The position numbers and the translations under genes were made by a program. Under the pieces are notes generated by a model that had not been told where the DNA came from, ran no database searches, and was given only the letters and a program-made list of their open reading frames with translations. From the NCBI RefSeq assembly GCF_037450285.1, contig NZ_JAQISN010000001.1, positions 1,364,001-1,428,000 on the forward strand: a stretch of 64,000 bases of DNA, read 5' to 3'. Origin of the DNA: Erwinia sp. SLM-02. GTDB lineage: Bacteria > Pseudomonadota > Gammaproteobacteria > Enterobacterales > Enterobacteriaceae. Below are positions 17,167-25,870 of this stretch, one piece after another; the first letter of the stretch is position 1; each line of letters opens with the position of its first letter.

Positions 17167-18192
17167 TCAGCGACGATAGTCGCGGAACGGACCGTCAGCG
17201 ACGGAACGGCGTTCAATCAGTGAAGGATGAACTTCGATAGTCTGCGGCTCTTCACGCTTGCTGGTGATGCGGTCAAGCAGCATATCGAAGGCGGTTTCTC
17301 CCAGCCGCTCTTTCGGCTGGTGCACCGTGGTCAGCGCCGGGGTGAAATAGCGCGCGTTGCGCACGTTATCATAACCGATCACCGAAATATCCTGCGGAAC
17401 GCGCAGGCCCATCTCATCGGCCGCGCAAATCGCGCCCATCGCCATCACGTCCCCACCGCAGAAAATAGCGGTAGGGCGCTGTTTCTGGCCGAGGATTTGC
17501 TGCATGGCCCGATAGCCGGATTCGGGTTCGAAGTCGCCCTGAACCAGCCACTCTTCGCGCAGGGTGATGCCGGCTTCGTTCAGTGCCTTAAGAAAACCGG
17601 CATGGCGTCCGCCGCCGGTATTGCGTTCCAGCTGACCCGGGATTGCGCCGATATCGCGATGTCCACGCTCAATCAGGTAGCGCCCGGCCAGATAGCCACC
17701 CTCAAAGGCGTTGTCCAGTACGGTATCGGTAAAGTCGCCGCGCGCTTCACCCCAGTCCATCACCACCATCGGGATATTGCGGTGGTCTTCCAGCATAGCG
17801 ATCAGGGAATCCGGGTACTCAGAGCACATCACCAGCAGCCCGTCGACGCGCTTTTGCGCCATCATCGACAGGTAAGCCTGCTGCTTATTCAGGTCGTTAT
17901 GGGCGTTTCCAAGGATCAGGGTATAGCCTTTGGCAAAGCAGCGGTTTTCCACGGCTTCAATGATTTCGGCAAAGTAGGGTGCTTCGCTGGATGTTGCCAG
18001 CAGGCCGATAGTTTTGGTGTGGTTAACCTTGAGGCTGCGTGCCACGGCGCTGGGGGAATAGTGCAATTCTTTAATTGCTGCCCATACCGCTTCACGAGTC
18101 TCTTCAGCTACAAAGCGCGTTTTATTAATTACGTGGGACACCGTAGTGGTCGAAACCCCGGCTCGCTTTGCCACATCCTTAATTGTTGCCAT
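17167..18192 (-). CDS. purR: Purine repressor PurR
   Basis: This 341-residue LacI-family repressor binds hypoxanthine or guanine and represses purine synthesis genes. The HTH MATIKDVAKRAGVSTTTVSHVINKTRFV and hinge helix are followed by the periplasmic-binding-like core. Length and sequence match E. coli PurR. A Pur box lies 46 bases upstream (18238-18253), so autoregulation is expected. Confidence 0.97.
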   Translation of the reverse strand: MATIKDVAKRAGVSTTTVSHVINKTRFVAEETREAVWAAIKELHYSPSAVARSLKVNHTKTIGLLATSSEAPYFAEIIEAVENRCFAKGYTLILGNAHNDLNKQQAYLSMMAQKRVDGLLVMCSEYPDSLIAMLEDHRNIPMVVMDWGEARGDFTDTVLDNAFEGGYLAGRYLIERGHRDIGAIPGQLERNTGGGRHAGFLKALNEAGITLREEWLVQGDFEPESGYRAMQQILGQKQRPTAIFCGGDVMAMGAICAADEMGLRVPQDISVIGYDNVRNARYFTPALTTVHQPKERLGETAFDMLLDRITSKREEPQTIEVHPSLIERRSVADGPFRDYRR

Positions 18193-18237
18193 TAAACTTA
18201 TACTCCTGGTGTTATCGTAACTATTTGATAACAGGTT

Positions 18238-18253
18238 GGTTAAACGTTTGCCT
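18238..18253 (-). promoter_or_regulatory. Pur box (PurR operator) upstream of purR
   Basis: The minus strand reads AGGCAAACGTTTAACC, close to the PurR consensus ACGCAAACGTTTNCNT, with the core GCAAACGTTT intact. E. coli purR is autorepressed through similar sites. Confidence 0.75.
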
Positions 18254-18486
18254 GGGTGCAGCCTTTTCCCGCCAGACCAAAATGGTTTGGGTGCTGCCGC
18301 AACGGGTCGGAAAGGGGAAAAAATCGTCCGTAGAGTGACTGCAGAGCTGGCAAAAACCGTTTCCGCTGCTGTTGCGCAACGGAAAAGAGGAATTCTAACA
18401 AGGCTGCGCAGAGAAAACGAGATTTTTACGGGTAACTGTGGGAAAATCTTTGTGCATACATTTTACAGGGTTATTAAGGAGAGACG

Positions 18487-18576
18487 ATGAGTACCGATCT
18501 GAAATTCTCACTGCTGACCACGGTGGGTGCGCTTCTGATGATTATTGCATTTAGCTTCACGGCTATTCTGCACTAA
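18487..18576 (+). CDS. ynhF: Small membrane protein YnhF (29 aa)
   Basis: This gene encodes 29 residues, beginning MSTDLKFSLLTTVGALLM and ending FTAILH. It matches E. coli YnhF, a stress-related single-span inner-membrane protein, in start, length and hydrophobic core. AAGGAGAGACG precedes the ATG, a strong ribosome site. A bidirectional terminator follows three bases after the stop. It lies between purR and mepH; in E. coli ydhP and sodB also lie here. Confidence 0.92.
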   Translation: MSTDLKFSLLTTVGALLMIIAFSFTAILH

Positions 18577-18578
18577 AA

Positions 18579-18609
18579 AAATCGGGAGGAGCCAGGCTCC
18601 TCCCGATTT
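18579..18609. terminator. Bidirectional terminator between ynhF and mepH
   Basis: Two perfect 14-base arms (18579-18592 and 18596-18609) flank CAG, with A-run and T-run ends. It terminates ynhF and the convergent mepH. Confidence 0.9.
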
Positions 18610-18633
18610 GCATCTGCATCCGGCGTTGCGCAA

Positions 18634-19506
18634 TCAGCGAATGGTTTTGGGTGTCATCATCCGACGGGCACCAATGTAGTGCTCCTGCCAGTAATCATCG
18701 CCCAGCGCGCTCACCTGGATATCTTTGCCGGTTCTCGGCGACTGAATGAATTTCCCACCGCCAAGATACACACCAACGTGATCGGCAGTGCCGCGGCCGT
18801 TGATACGGAAGAACACCAGGTCACCTTTTTCAAGCTTGTCGCGCTTGATCGCAGCGGCATCGCGCAGGTGATACATTTCATTTGCCGTGCGCGGGATTTT
18901 GAATTTCACCAGATCTTTATAGGCATACCACACCAGCCCACTGCAGTCGAAACCCGTCTGCGGCGACGTGCCGCCCCACTGATAGGGCTTACCGAGCTGG
19001 CCCATCAGCTTGTTCATCGCGGTTTCACGCGCTTTCTGGTAGCGGGCGCGGTGCGCCTTACTCAGCTTAAGCGGGGATTCAGGCGACTCAACTTCATCAC
19101 GCTCGATAGCGCGCAGCGGGCCTTTCCTGCCTTTTTTGGTCTGTAATGATGCCAGACGCTCGCGACCGTAGCGCTTTTTCTCCATTTTACCGATGCGCGT
19201 TGTTTTCACTTCGCGAGCGGCAGTGGCTTCCTGACTTTTTTTCAGCTTTGCCTTTTGGGACGCAGAGACTTTGGCTTGTTTAAGCGCGGGCGCTTTGGTT
19301 TTTTTAACGAGGGGTTCTTTAACTTTTTTGGTTGAGGCGGCTTTCACCGGGCGACGCTTGCGGCGCTCATCCTCACGTGCGGTGTTGTGGTCAACTTTGT
19401 GCTGATTAGCGTTAACGGGAGCATGAGGCGATGCATGCGCCAGATTAAAGAACAGCTGGGCGAAGGCCAGCATGCCAAGCGTGATGATTAAACGCAACGT
19501 TCCCAT
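18634..19506 (-). CDS. mepH: Peptidoglycan DD-endopeptidase MepH (NlpC/P60)
   Basis: This murein DD-endopeptidase cleaves D-Ala-mDAP crosslinks to allow wall growth. The 290 residues comprise a signal peptide (1-26), a long Lys/Arg-rich linker (about 35-155, longer and more basic than in E. coli) and an NlpC/P60 domain with nucleophile Cys188 (GFDCSGLV) and His243 (ADHVGVY). The C-terminal half is nearly the same as E. coli YdhO. The basic linker may bind cell wall or lipids; that is inference. Confidence 0.93.
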   Translation of the reverse strand: MGTLRLIITLGMLAFAQLFFNLAHASPHAPVNANQHKVDHNTAREDERRKRRPVKAASTKKVKEPLVKKTKAPALKQAKVSASQKAKLKKSQEATAAREVKTTRIGKMEKKRYGRERLASLQTKKGRKGPLRAIERDEVESPESPLKLSKAHRARYQKARETAMNKLMGQLGKPYQWGGTSPQTGFDCSGLVWYAYKDLVKFKIPRTANEMYHLRDAAAIKRDKLEKGDLVFFRINGRGTADHVGVYLGGGKFIQSPRTGKDIQVSALGDDYWQEHYIGARRMMTPKTIR

Positions 19507-19862
19507 TAACAGTTAAACTCAGTGTAATGACTGCATGGCAATCGGAAAAGAATTCTGCAATTTGCAGGGGTTAGGGCAATTCTAATCTAACTTCTTAACA
19601 AAAGGTAAGGTGTTTTTTGTTTCAATAAGACAGATTAAGTAAATGATGAATTATTAAGCGCAATCAGCTGGTTAACTCAGCAGTAAAACGTGAACCGGCA
19701 TCGAGAAACGCTGCAACGATGATAGGAAAATGTTATTTTGTTTTCATAATTTTGCAATTTGTTGCGCTCTGTTCATCGGGCCTGCAGAAAATGTCGTTTT
19801 CAACGGCCGGGCAGAATCGCTACAATAACTAAACACGAAGTATCGTACTGAGGAAGTCATTT
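19507..19862. promoter_or_regulatory. mepH/grxD divergent promoter region
   Basis: A 356-base AT-rich spacer between divergent genes. I see no gene and no clear protein-binding palindrome. It should contain both promoters. GrxD translation is set by GAGGAAG at about 19851-19857. Confidence 0.5.
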
Positions 19863-20201
19863 ATGAGTACTGTTGAGAAAATTCAGCGCCAGATCGCAGA
19901 AAACCCAATCCTGCTGTATATGAAAGGCTCACCTAAGCTGCCAAGCTGCGGATTCTCCGCACAGGCCGTACAGGCACTTTCTGCCTGTGGCGAACGCTTT
20001 GCCTACGTTGATATCCTGCTGAACCCGGATATCCGTGCAGAGATGCCCGCTTACGCTAACTGGCCAACCTTCCCACAGCTGTGGGTAGACGGTGAGCTGG
20101 TCGGCGGCTGCGACATCATTATCGAGATGTTCCAGCGCGGCGAGCTGCAGCAGCTGATCAAAGAGACCGCGCAGAAATACCCGGCACCGGCTGCGGAATA
20201 A
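19863..20201 (+). CDS. grxD: Monothiol glutaredoxin GrxD
   Basis: The 112-residue monothiol glutaredoxin binds a bridging [2Fe-2S] cluster and works in Fe-S trafficking and iron sensing. The active site CGFS is at 29-32 (LPSCGFSAQ), and WPTFPQLWVDGELVGGCDI forms the glutathione site. The sequence is close to E. coli GrxD. In E. coli lhr lies between grxD and rnt; it is absent here. Confidence 0.96.
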   Translation: MSTVEKIQRQIAENPILLYMKGSPKLPSCGFSAQAVQALSACGERFAYVDILLNPDIRAEMPAYANWPTFPQLWVDGELVGGCDIIIEMFQRGELQQLIKETAQKYPAPAAE

Positions 20202-20211
20202 GCGACTGCAT

Positions 20212-20242
20212 AAAAAAAACCCTGCATCGCAGGGTTTTTTTT
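20212..20242. terminator. Terminator between grxD and rnt
   Basis: A-run plus ACCCTGC pairs with GCAGGGT plus T-run around ATC (arms 20212-20225 and 20229-20242). It works in both directions for convergent grxD and rnt. Confidence 0.92.
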
Positions 20243-20296
20243 CGTCCGTCTTTCGTGCGGAGCGTGCTTAACGGCACGCCGTGGGCAGCAGCCGAC

Positions 20297-20947
20297 TCAG
20301 GACTCCGCTTCCGGCACCGCCAGCGGCCAGCCGCCAAGGCGTTTCCAGCGGTTGACGAGCTCACAGAATAAATCCGCCGTCTGCGTCGTATCGTAAAGCG
20401 CGGAGTGCGCCTGGCTGCTGTCAAAGGGCATTCCGGCGGCGATACAGGCTTTGGCCAGCACGGTCTGACCAACGACCAGTCCGCTGAGGGCTGCCGTATC
20501 GAAGGTGACGAACGGGTGGAAAGGGTTGCGCTTCAGGCTGGCGCGTTCCGCCGCTGCATTCATAAAATTGAGGTCGAAAGTGGCATTATGCGCCACCATG
20601 ATCGCCCGGCTGCAGCCGGTGTCCTTAATCCCTTTACGAACCAGCTTAAAAATAGCGTGCAGCGCTTCATATTCGCTGACGGCACCCCGCAGTGGGTTGC
20701 TGGGGTCGATGCCGTTAAAGGCCAGGGCTTCCGGCTGCAGAACTGAACCGACAAAAGGCTCTACGTGAAAATGCAGGGTTTCATCTTTCTCCAGCCAGCC
20801 ATCTTCATTCATTTTTAAGGTGACGGCGGCGATTTCGAGCAGCGCGTTCGTTTTGGCATCAAATCCCGCAGTTTCCACATCGATCACTACCGGATAGAAA
20901 CCGCGAAAGCGGCTGCTCAGCGTATTCAGTTCATTTAGTTCAGACAT
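20297..20947 (-). CDS. rnt: Ribonuclease T
   Basis: This 216-residue DEDDh 3'-5' exonuclease trims tRNA and other stable RNA 3' ends. Asp23 and Glu25 (VIDVETAGFD) start ExoI. HNATFDLNFM carries the second Asp, and HSALYDTTQTADL carries the His and the last Asp. The sequence is close to E. coli RNase T. It lies downstream of nemR-nemA-gloA in the same direction and may receive read-through. Confidence 0.96.
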   Translation of the reverse strand: MSELNELNTLSSRFRGFYPVVIDVETAGFDAKTNALLEIAAVTLKMNEDGWLEKDETLHFHVEPFVGSVLQPEALAFNGIDPSNPLRGAVSEYEALHAIFKLVRKGIKDTGCSRAIMVAHNATFDLNFMNAAAERASLKRNPFHPFVTFDTAALSGLVVGQTVLAKACIAAGMPFDSSQAHSALYDTTQTADLFCELVNRWKRLGGWPLAVPEAES

Positions 20948-21051
20948 CAGCTTCTCATTGGCGCAAAAAGGCAGGGCGTATTATGGCAAACTTTGCTACG
21001 TGATGCAGCAGGCAGGTGAGAAGGAGGGAGCCGCAGCCCCCTCGGGGGAAC

Positions 21052-21459
21052 TTAATTGCCCAGGCCGTGACCGGCGTGTTTATTCTCAATCAGTTCAATC
21101 TTGTAGCCATCCGGATCTTCAACGAAGGCGATAATGGTGGTGCCGCCTTTAACCGGGCCGGCCTCACGCGTGACGTTGCCGCCGTCGTTGCGAATGCGGT
21201 CGCAGGTTGCCGCGACGTCATCCACGCCCAGCGCGATATGGCCGTAGGCGTTACCGAGATCGTAGCTGTCCACGCCCCAGTTGTAGGTCAGTTCGATAAC
21301 CGCACCGTCGCTCTCTTCGGTGTAGCCAACGAAGGCGAGGGTATATTTATACTCGGTATTTTCACTGGTGCGCAGCAGGCGCATGCCCAGCACTTTGGTG
21401 TAGAAATCAACGGAACGTTGCAGATCGCCAACGCGCAGCATGGTGTGAAGTAAACGCAT
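21052..21459 (-). CDS. gloA: Glyoxalase I (lactoylglutathione lyase)
   Basis: This 135-residue metalloenzyme converts the methylglyoxal-glutathione hemithioacetal to S-lactoylglutathione. All four metal ligands are present: His5, Glu56, His74 and Glu122. It lies downstream of nemA, and the E. coli nemRA-gloA operon links electrophile sensing to methylglyoxal removal. The 143-base gap from nemA is long enough for a separate promoter. Confidence 0.96.
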   Translation of the reverse strand: MRLLHTMLRVGDLQRSVDFYTKVLGMRLLRTSENTEYKYTLAFVGYTEESDGAVIELTYNWGVDSYDLGNAYGHIALGVDDVAATCDRIRNDGGNVTREAGPVKGGTTIIAFVEDPDGYKIELIENKHAGHGLGN

Positions 21460-21602
21460 AACATCCTCTTTTTTTTGGCGTCATCGGCGGATGACGTTAG
21501 AAAAACAGTATAGCGATAATCAGTACGACCGCGAGCGGCGCAACAATTATCGCTATTAAAACAGTCTATTATAACATGATTACGCCGCCAGATTTAGCGT
21601 AA

Positions 21603-22703
21603 TTAACCTAATGCAGGATAATCCGTGTAGCCTTCCGCCCCGCCGCCGTAGAACGTTTCCGGGCGAGGTTCATTCAGCGGTGCACCGGCCTGCAGGCGCT
21701 CGACCAGGTCCGGGTTAGCGATGTAGCTACGGCCGAAGGCAACGGCATCGATCAGTCCGCGCTCAATCAGGTCTTCGGCTTTTTCTGCCGTGTAACCGCC
21801 GGCACCGACGATGACGCCGGGATACACCGCGCGGATCGCTTTGCGGAAGCTCTCGGTATAAGGCTTGCCGCCGGCCCAGTCGGGTTCAGAAATGTGCAGG
21901 TAGGCCAGATTACGTTTAGCCAGTTCGGCAAGGTAATACAGCGCCGCTTCTTCCTGATCTTCCCCGTTATCCAGCCCGTTGAACGGACCGAGCGGCGAAA
22001 TGCGTATGCCGATGCGATCGGCGCTCCAGCCGTCAATCGCGGCATCAACCACTTCCAGTGCGAAACGGGTGCGATTTTCAATGCTGCCGCCGTACTGGTC
22101 GTCGCGCTGGTTAGAGGCCGGGGAAAGGAACTGGTGGATCAGATAACCGTGAGCGGAGTGCAGTTCAACCAGATCGAAATCGGCTTCGCGTGCGTTAATC
22201 ACCGCCTGACGGAAGTCGGCAACGATACCGGCCACTTCATCGGTGGTCAGCGCGCGCGGAGTGGAGGTCGCTTCACGCAGCGGTTTACCCTCAGCATCGC
22301 GCAGGGAGGTGCGGGTCTCGGCATTAATCGCGGAGGCGGAAACGGGTGCTGCGCCGGCCGGCTGCAGGCTGGCGTGGGAAATTCGCCCGGTGTGCCACAG
22401 CTGAACCGCACTGTGGCCGCCTTCCTGATGAATGCCTGCGTTAATCGCCTTCCACGCGGAAATCTGCTGCGGGCTGTGCAGCCCCGGCGCTCCGGCATAG
22501 CCTTTGGCCTGGAAGCTGATCTGGGTGGCTTCCGTGATAATCAGGCCGGATGAGGCGCGCTGGCGGTAGTATTCCCCCATTAACGGCGTAGGGATATCGC
22601 CAGGCTCAATGCTGCGCAGGCGGGTCAGTGGGGCCATAAAAATGCGGTTTGGCACGGTGATCGCGCCGGTTTTCATTGGGGTAAACAGTTTGTTCAAAGC
22701 CAT
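21603..22703 (-). CDS. nemA: N-ethylmaleimide reductase NemA (old yellow enzyme)
   Basis: This 366-residue FMN flavoenzyme reduces maleimides, quinones, nitro esters and other electrophiles with NADPH. LFTPMKTGAITVPNRIFMAPLTRLRS and the HSAHGYLIHQFLSPASNQRDDQYGGS-type block (in two parts) are the old-yellow-enzyme signatures. The second contains the substrate-binding His pair region. AGGAGTGAGTT precedes the ATG. It lies 44 bases after nemR, with a GACCGGTC palindrome in that gap. Confidence 0.95.
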   Translation of the reverse strand: MALNKLFTPMKTGAITVPNRIFMAPLTRLRSIEPGDIPTPLMGEYYRQRASSGLIITEATQISFQAKGYAGAPGLHSPQQISAWKAINAGIHQEGGHSAVQLWHTGRISHASLQPAGAAPVSASAINAETRTSLRDAEGKPLREATSTPRALTTDEVAGIVADFRQAVINAREADFDLVELHSAHGYLIHQFLSPASNQRDDQYGGSIENRTRFALEVVDAAIDGWSADRIGIRISPLGPFNGLDNGEDQEEAALYYLAELAKRNLAYLHISEPDWAGGKPYTESFRKAIRAVYPGVIVGAGGYTAEKAEDLIERGLIDAVAFGRSYIANPDLVERLQAGAPLNEPRPETFYGGGAEGYTDYPALG

Positions 22704-22718
22704 AACTCACTCCTGGTA

Positions 22719-22726
22719 GACCGGTC
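22719..22726. promoter_or_regulatory. NemR-like half-site palindrome in the nemR-nemA gap
   Basis: TAGACCGGTCGACTA (22717-22731) contains the palindrome GACCGGTC. It resembles the NemR operator TAGACC-N4-GGTCTA, but the half-sites abut instead of being spaced. It could be a second, weaker NemR site just before nemA. Low certainty. Confidence 0.35.
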
Positions 22727-22747
22727 GACTAGTAATAAAGTTTTTTT

Positions 22748-23338
22748 TTACAACGCCTGAAGAATACGCGTCATTTCCTGTACGGCAGTCCGTAACGGCG
22801 CACTGTCACGACGAATTTTGCACTGCAGACTGGCGCCCAGCCACAGCATATAAAGCGTTTCGGCAGCGGCAGGGGCGGAAACAGCAGGGGAGAGCGTTTG
22901 CTGCTGCTGCGCCTTTTCCAGCGCGGAAGTCAGTACGCTGATTAAGGCTGCCGAGCCCGCGGCTAACGCGTTGCGCATCTCTTCGGAGAGATCGCACACC
23001 TCAGCGGAAAGCTTTACGGACAGGCAGCCGGCAAACTGATGTTCCTGCCACCAGCTGCACGACTGCTGATAATATTCCAGTACGCGCTGGCGTGCATCAC
23101 CCTGATGTTCCGCAAGGAAGGTGCTCAGGTTCTGCACGTATCGGGCAAAATAGCGCTCCAGCATCGCCACGCCAAAGGCTTCTTTGGAGGGGAAATAATA
23201 GTAAAACGACCCTTTTGGCACTTCCGCCTTTTTCAACAGCTCGATCAGTCCCGTGCCGTTAAAGCCGCTCTGCACGCAGAGCTGTTCGCCGGTATTGAGG
23301 ATATGTTCGCGGGTATCGAAACGGGTCGTCTTATTCAT
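22748..23338 (-). CDS. nemR: Electrophile- and hypochlorite-sensing repressor NemR
   Basis: The 196-residue TetR-family repressor has an N-terminal HTH (EHILNTGEQLCVQSGFNGTGLIELLKKAEVPKGSFYYYF). The redox-sensing cysteines are conserved: Cys105 in AGCLSVKL corresponds to Cys106 of E. coli NemR, and Cys115 to Cys116. The LQCKI stretch retains the Lys that pairs with Cys106. It is first in nemR-nemA-gloA and has a good operator 15 bases upstream. Hypochlorite, quinones and methylglyoxal should release it from DNA. Confidence 0.93.
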   Translation of the reverse strand: MNKTTRFDTREHILNTGEQLCVQSGFNGTGLIELLKKAEVPKGSFYYYFPSKEAFGVAMLERYFARYVQNLSTFLAEHQGDARQRVLEYYQQSCSWWQEHQFAGCLSVKLSAEVCDLSEEMRNALAAGSAALISVLTSALEKAQQQQTLSPAVSAPAAAETLYMLWLGASLQCKIRRDSAPLRTAVQEMTRILQAL

Positions 23339-23352
23339 CGCAGCAGCGTACC

Positions 23353-23366
23353 CGACCGAACGGTCG
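23353..23366. promoter_or_regulatory. NemR operator upstream of nemR
   Basis: CGACCGAACGGTCG has 6-base arms around AA and contains the exact core GACC-N4-GGTC of the known NemR box. It lies 15 bases before the nemR start, in the eptA-nemR gap, where autoregulation is expected. Confidence 0.7.
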
Positions 23367-23416
23367 ATTTCAACCCTCGCTCACTGGTGGGGCACAATCC
23401 GCCTGGCGCATTTTCC

Positions 23417-25054
23417 TCAGCCATTTTTGCGGCAGCCCTGGAGCATATCCAGATTCTGCTGGTATTCCCGCGTCTGTACATTGAGCATGCCAAGCAGCGT
23501 GTGGAAGACATTATCCTGTGAAACCGGCTGGCTCTGTGCCTGCTGCTGCAGACAGGCTGCATCAATTCCCCGGGCGTTTTCATAACCCGGCGACAGCCAC
23601 AGCAGGAACGGAATATGCGTTTGCTGTTCGGGCGCGAACAGGTACGGCGTGCCGTGCAGATACATTCCGCGTTCGCCCAGCGATTCACCGTGATCGGAGA
23701 GATAGACCATCGCGACGTTAAATTTACTGCTGTAGCTTTTCAGCAGGGTGATGGTGCTGTCGAGCATGGAGTCGGTATATAAAATGCTGTTGTCATAGGT
23801 GTTGATCAGCGCCTGACGATCGCAGTCCTGGATCTGGTTGCTGTCGCAGGTCGGCGTGAACTGGCGCATTTCAGCCGGATAGCGCAGGTAATAGGCCGGG
23901 CCGTGGCTGCCCATCTGATGCAGAACAATGACCGAATCATCCTTAACGCCGTCAATATAGTTGTTCAGGCGGTGCAGCAGCACATCATCAAGGCAGAAGT
24001 CGCTTTTACACAACGCACTTACCTGCCATTGGGTCATGTCGGTATGCGGTACACGATCGCAGGCCCCCTTACAGCCGCCGTCGTTTTCGCGCCACAGCAC
24101 GTTAACTCCGGCATGGGCCATAATGTCCAGCAACCCTTCCTGATGGCGTGCCAGTCCGGCATCGTACTGCGTGCGGGGCATATTGGAGAACATGCAGGGA
24201 ACGGAAATCGCCGTTTCGGTTCCACACGAGGTGGCGTTCTTATAATAGATGACGTTATCGCGCTTCAGCTTTGGATTCGTCTCTCGGGGGTAGCCGCCCA
24301 GGGAGAAATTCTCGGCGCGGGCCGTTTCCCCCAGCACGAATACCACCAGCGTCTTTTTCTTTTCCGCGCCGATGACCGGGCCTTTACGGGCATCCAGGCC
24401 GATTTTCACCAGTTGCTGACTGCCGGCAAACCAGCGATCGTGCGTGTAGTGACCGATACCGCTGGCCACGTTAGCCGGGGTAATCATCTTCACCAGCCCT
24501 TTATTGTTGCGCACCATCGACGCGTAGTCTTTATAGAACAGCGCGGCCATCATCACAATCACCAGGACTGCCGCCAGCGAACTGACCGAGCGCCAGATAA
24601 GGGAGGCCCACCACGGGCGTGACGATGCAATCTTTACCCGCCAGATCGCGGCGACGGGCAGCAGGCCGAGCAGCGCCAGCCAGATGAGATAACGCGTGCT
24701 GAACAGCGAGGTGGCTTCCTGAATGTCGGTTTCGAAGACATTCTGGATCATGTTGGTGTCAATCACCGTGCCGAAGCTGTACATAAAGTAGTTGGCGGCG
24801 GCGCTGAGCAGGATCAGTACCGTCAGCAGCGGCTTGCGCAGCCAGGGCAGGGCCAGCAGGTTAAAAATCAGCAAAAAGGCGCAAAACAGCACCACTGGAA
24901 TTGATGCGGCAAAAAAATAGTCCTGCACGCCAACATAAGGAAAGGTCTGCCACGCCCGCAGCAGAAAAACGCCGTTAAGGGCAAAAGTAAACAGCAGCGC
25001 AGCGCAAAGATTAAAGGTGATATCGTTACAACGTAACTTTAAAAAAGGTTTCAT
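23417..25054 (-). CDS. eptA: Lipid A phosphoethanolamine transferase EptA
   Basis: This 545-residue inner-membrane enzyme moves phosphoethanolamine from phosphatidylethanolamine to lipid A, lowering surface charge and polymyxin binding. Five N-terminal membrane helices (to about 175) precede a periplasmic alkaline-phosphatase-type domain with zinc ligand Glu243 (LGETARAENF), nucleophile Thr279 (SCGTETA) and YLSDHGES near the C-terminus. Many Cys residues suggest disulfides. In E. coli eptA is in an operon with basRS. Here it stands alone beside nemR, so its control must differ or come in trans. Confidence 0.94.
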   Translation of the reverse strand: MKPFLKLRCNDITFNLCAALLFTFALNGVFLLRAWQTFPYVGVQDYFFAASIPVVLFCAFLLIFNLLALPWLRKPLLTVLILLSAAANYFMYSFGTVIDTNMIQNVFETDIQEATSLFSTRYLIWLALLGLLPVAAIWRVKIASSRPWWASLIWRSVSSLAAVLVIVMMAALFYKDYASMVRNNKGLVKMITPANVASGIGHYTHDRWFAGSQQLVKIGLDARKGPVIGAEKKKTLVVFVLGETARAENFSLGGYPRETNPKLKRDNVIYYKNATSCGTETAISVPCMFSNMPRTQYDAGLARHQEGLLDIMAHAGVNVLWRENDGGCKGACDRVPHTDMTQWQVSALCKSDFCLDDVLLHRLNNYIDGVKDDSVIVLHQMGSHGPAYYLRYPAEMRQFTPTCDSNQIQDCDRQALINTYDNSILYTDSMLDSTITLLKSYSSKFNVAMVYLSDHGESLGERGMYLHGTPYLFAPEQQTHIPFLLWLSPGYENARGIDAACLQQQAQSQPVSQDNVFHTLLGMLNVQTREYQQNLDMLQGCRKNG

Positions 25055-25121
25055 GGTATTCCAGTAACAGTGTCATCTGTCAGCAGAATAGCGATGAAAC
25101 CTTAGATGAACCTTAAATGCG

Positions 25122-25766
25122 CTACCAGGCGGCGGTAAACTGCTGACGAATATGCTGCGGGTTTTCAATTTCATCGACGATCGCCACGGCCAGGTCGGCA
25201 ACGCTGATGGAAGCCGGATGCTCGCCGTTCATCAGCAGCGAGGTGGTGCCAAGGCGGAAGGTGCCGGTACGCGGCCCCGGTTCCAGCATGGCCGCCGGTG
25301 AAAGATAGGTCCAGTCCAGCGCCTGTTCCTCTGCCTGCAGGCGGTTGCGCAGCGCACGCGCACCCAGCGCGCCCGGTTTGATACTGGCCGGGAAAGCCTC
25401 GGTGTCAACCAGCTCAACGCCCGGAGCCACTTCCAGACTGCCCGCACCGCCCACCACCAGCAGGCGTTTTACACCGCTGGCTTTCACCGCCTGCAGGATC
25501 AGATCGCTACCGCGGGTGAATTTCTCATACAGGTCGCTTTCCCCCCAGCCCGGGTTGTAGGCGCTGATAACCGCATCCTGGCCTTTCAGCACGCTGCTCA
25601 GCCACGCCACGTCGAGAACATCACCCTGAGCAGGAGTGAGGCCGGGTTGGGCAGCCAGTTTATCCGCTGAACGTGATACGGCCACAACCTGATGACCGCG
25701 AGACAGGGCTTCCTTAACAATCTCAGGGCCGACAAAGCCGGTTGCGCCAATGATGGTGATTTTCAT
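25122..25766 (-). CDS. NAD(P)-binding atypical SDR (NmrA/YwnB-like)
   Basis: This 214-residue Rossmann-fold protein has the dinucleotide motif ITIIGATGFVG at the N-terminus and the VVGGAGSLEV strand in the middle. It resembles bacterial NAD(P)H-binding oxidoreductases of the NmrA/YwnB/BVR-B group, whose substrates are mostly unknown. It is divergent from a LysR gene, with a spacer of 104 bases, so that regulator probably controls it. No specific reaction can be named. Confidence 0.85.
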   Translation of the reverse strand: MKITIIGATGFVGPEIVKEALSRGHQVVAVSRSADKLAAQPGLTPAQGDVLDVAWLSSVLKGQDAVISAYNPGWGESDLYEKFTRGSDLILQAVKASGVKRLLVVGGAGSLEVAPGVELVDTEAFPASIKPGALGARALRNRLQAEEQALDWTYLSPAAMLEPGPRTGTFRLGTTSLLMNGEHPASISVADLAVAIVDEIENPQHIRQQFTAAW

Positions 25767-25870
25767 GCTGTGGATCCTTATTAACGGGTGTGGATTGCAC
25801 TTTACAGCTTAACAGTACGGCTGATAAGTGGCATATTTTCGCTTTCATAATGAAGCAAGGCTTACGAATA

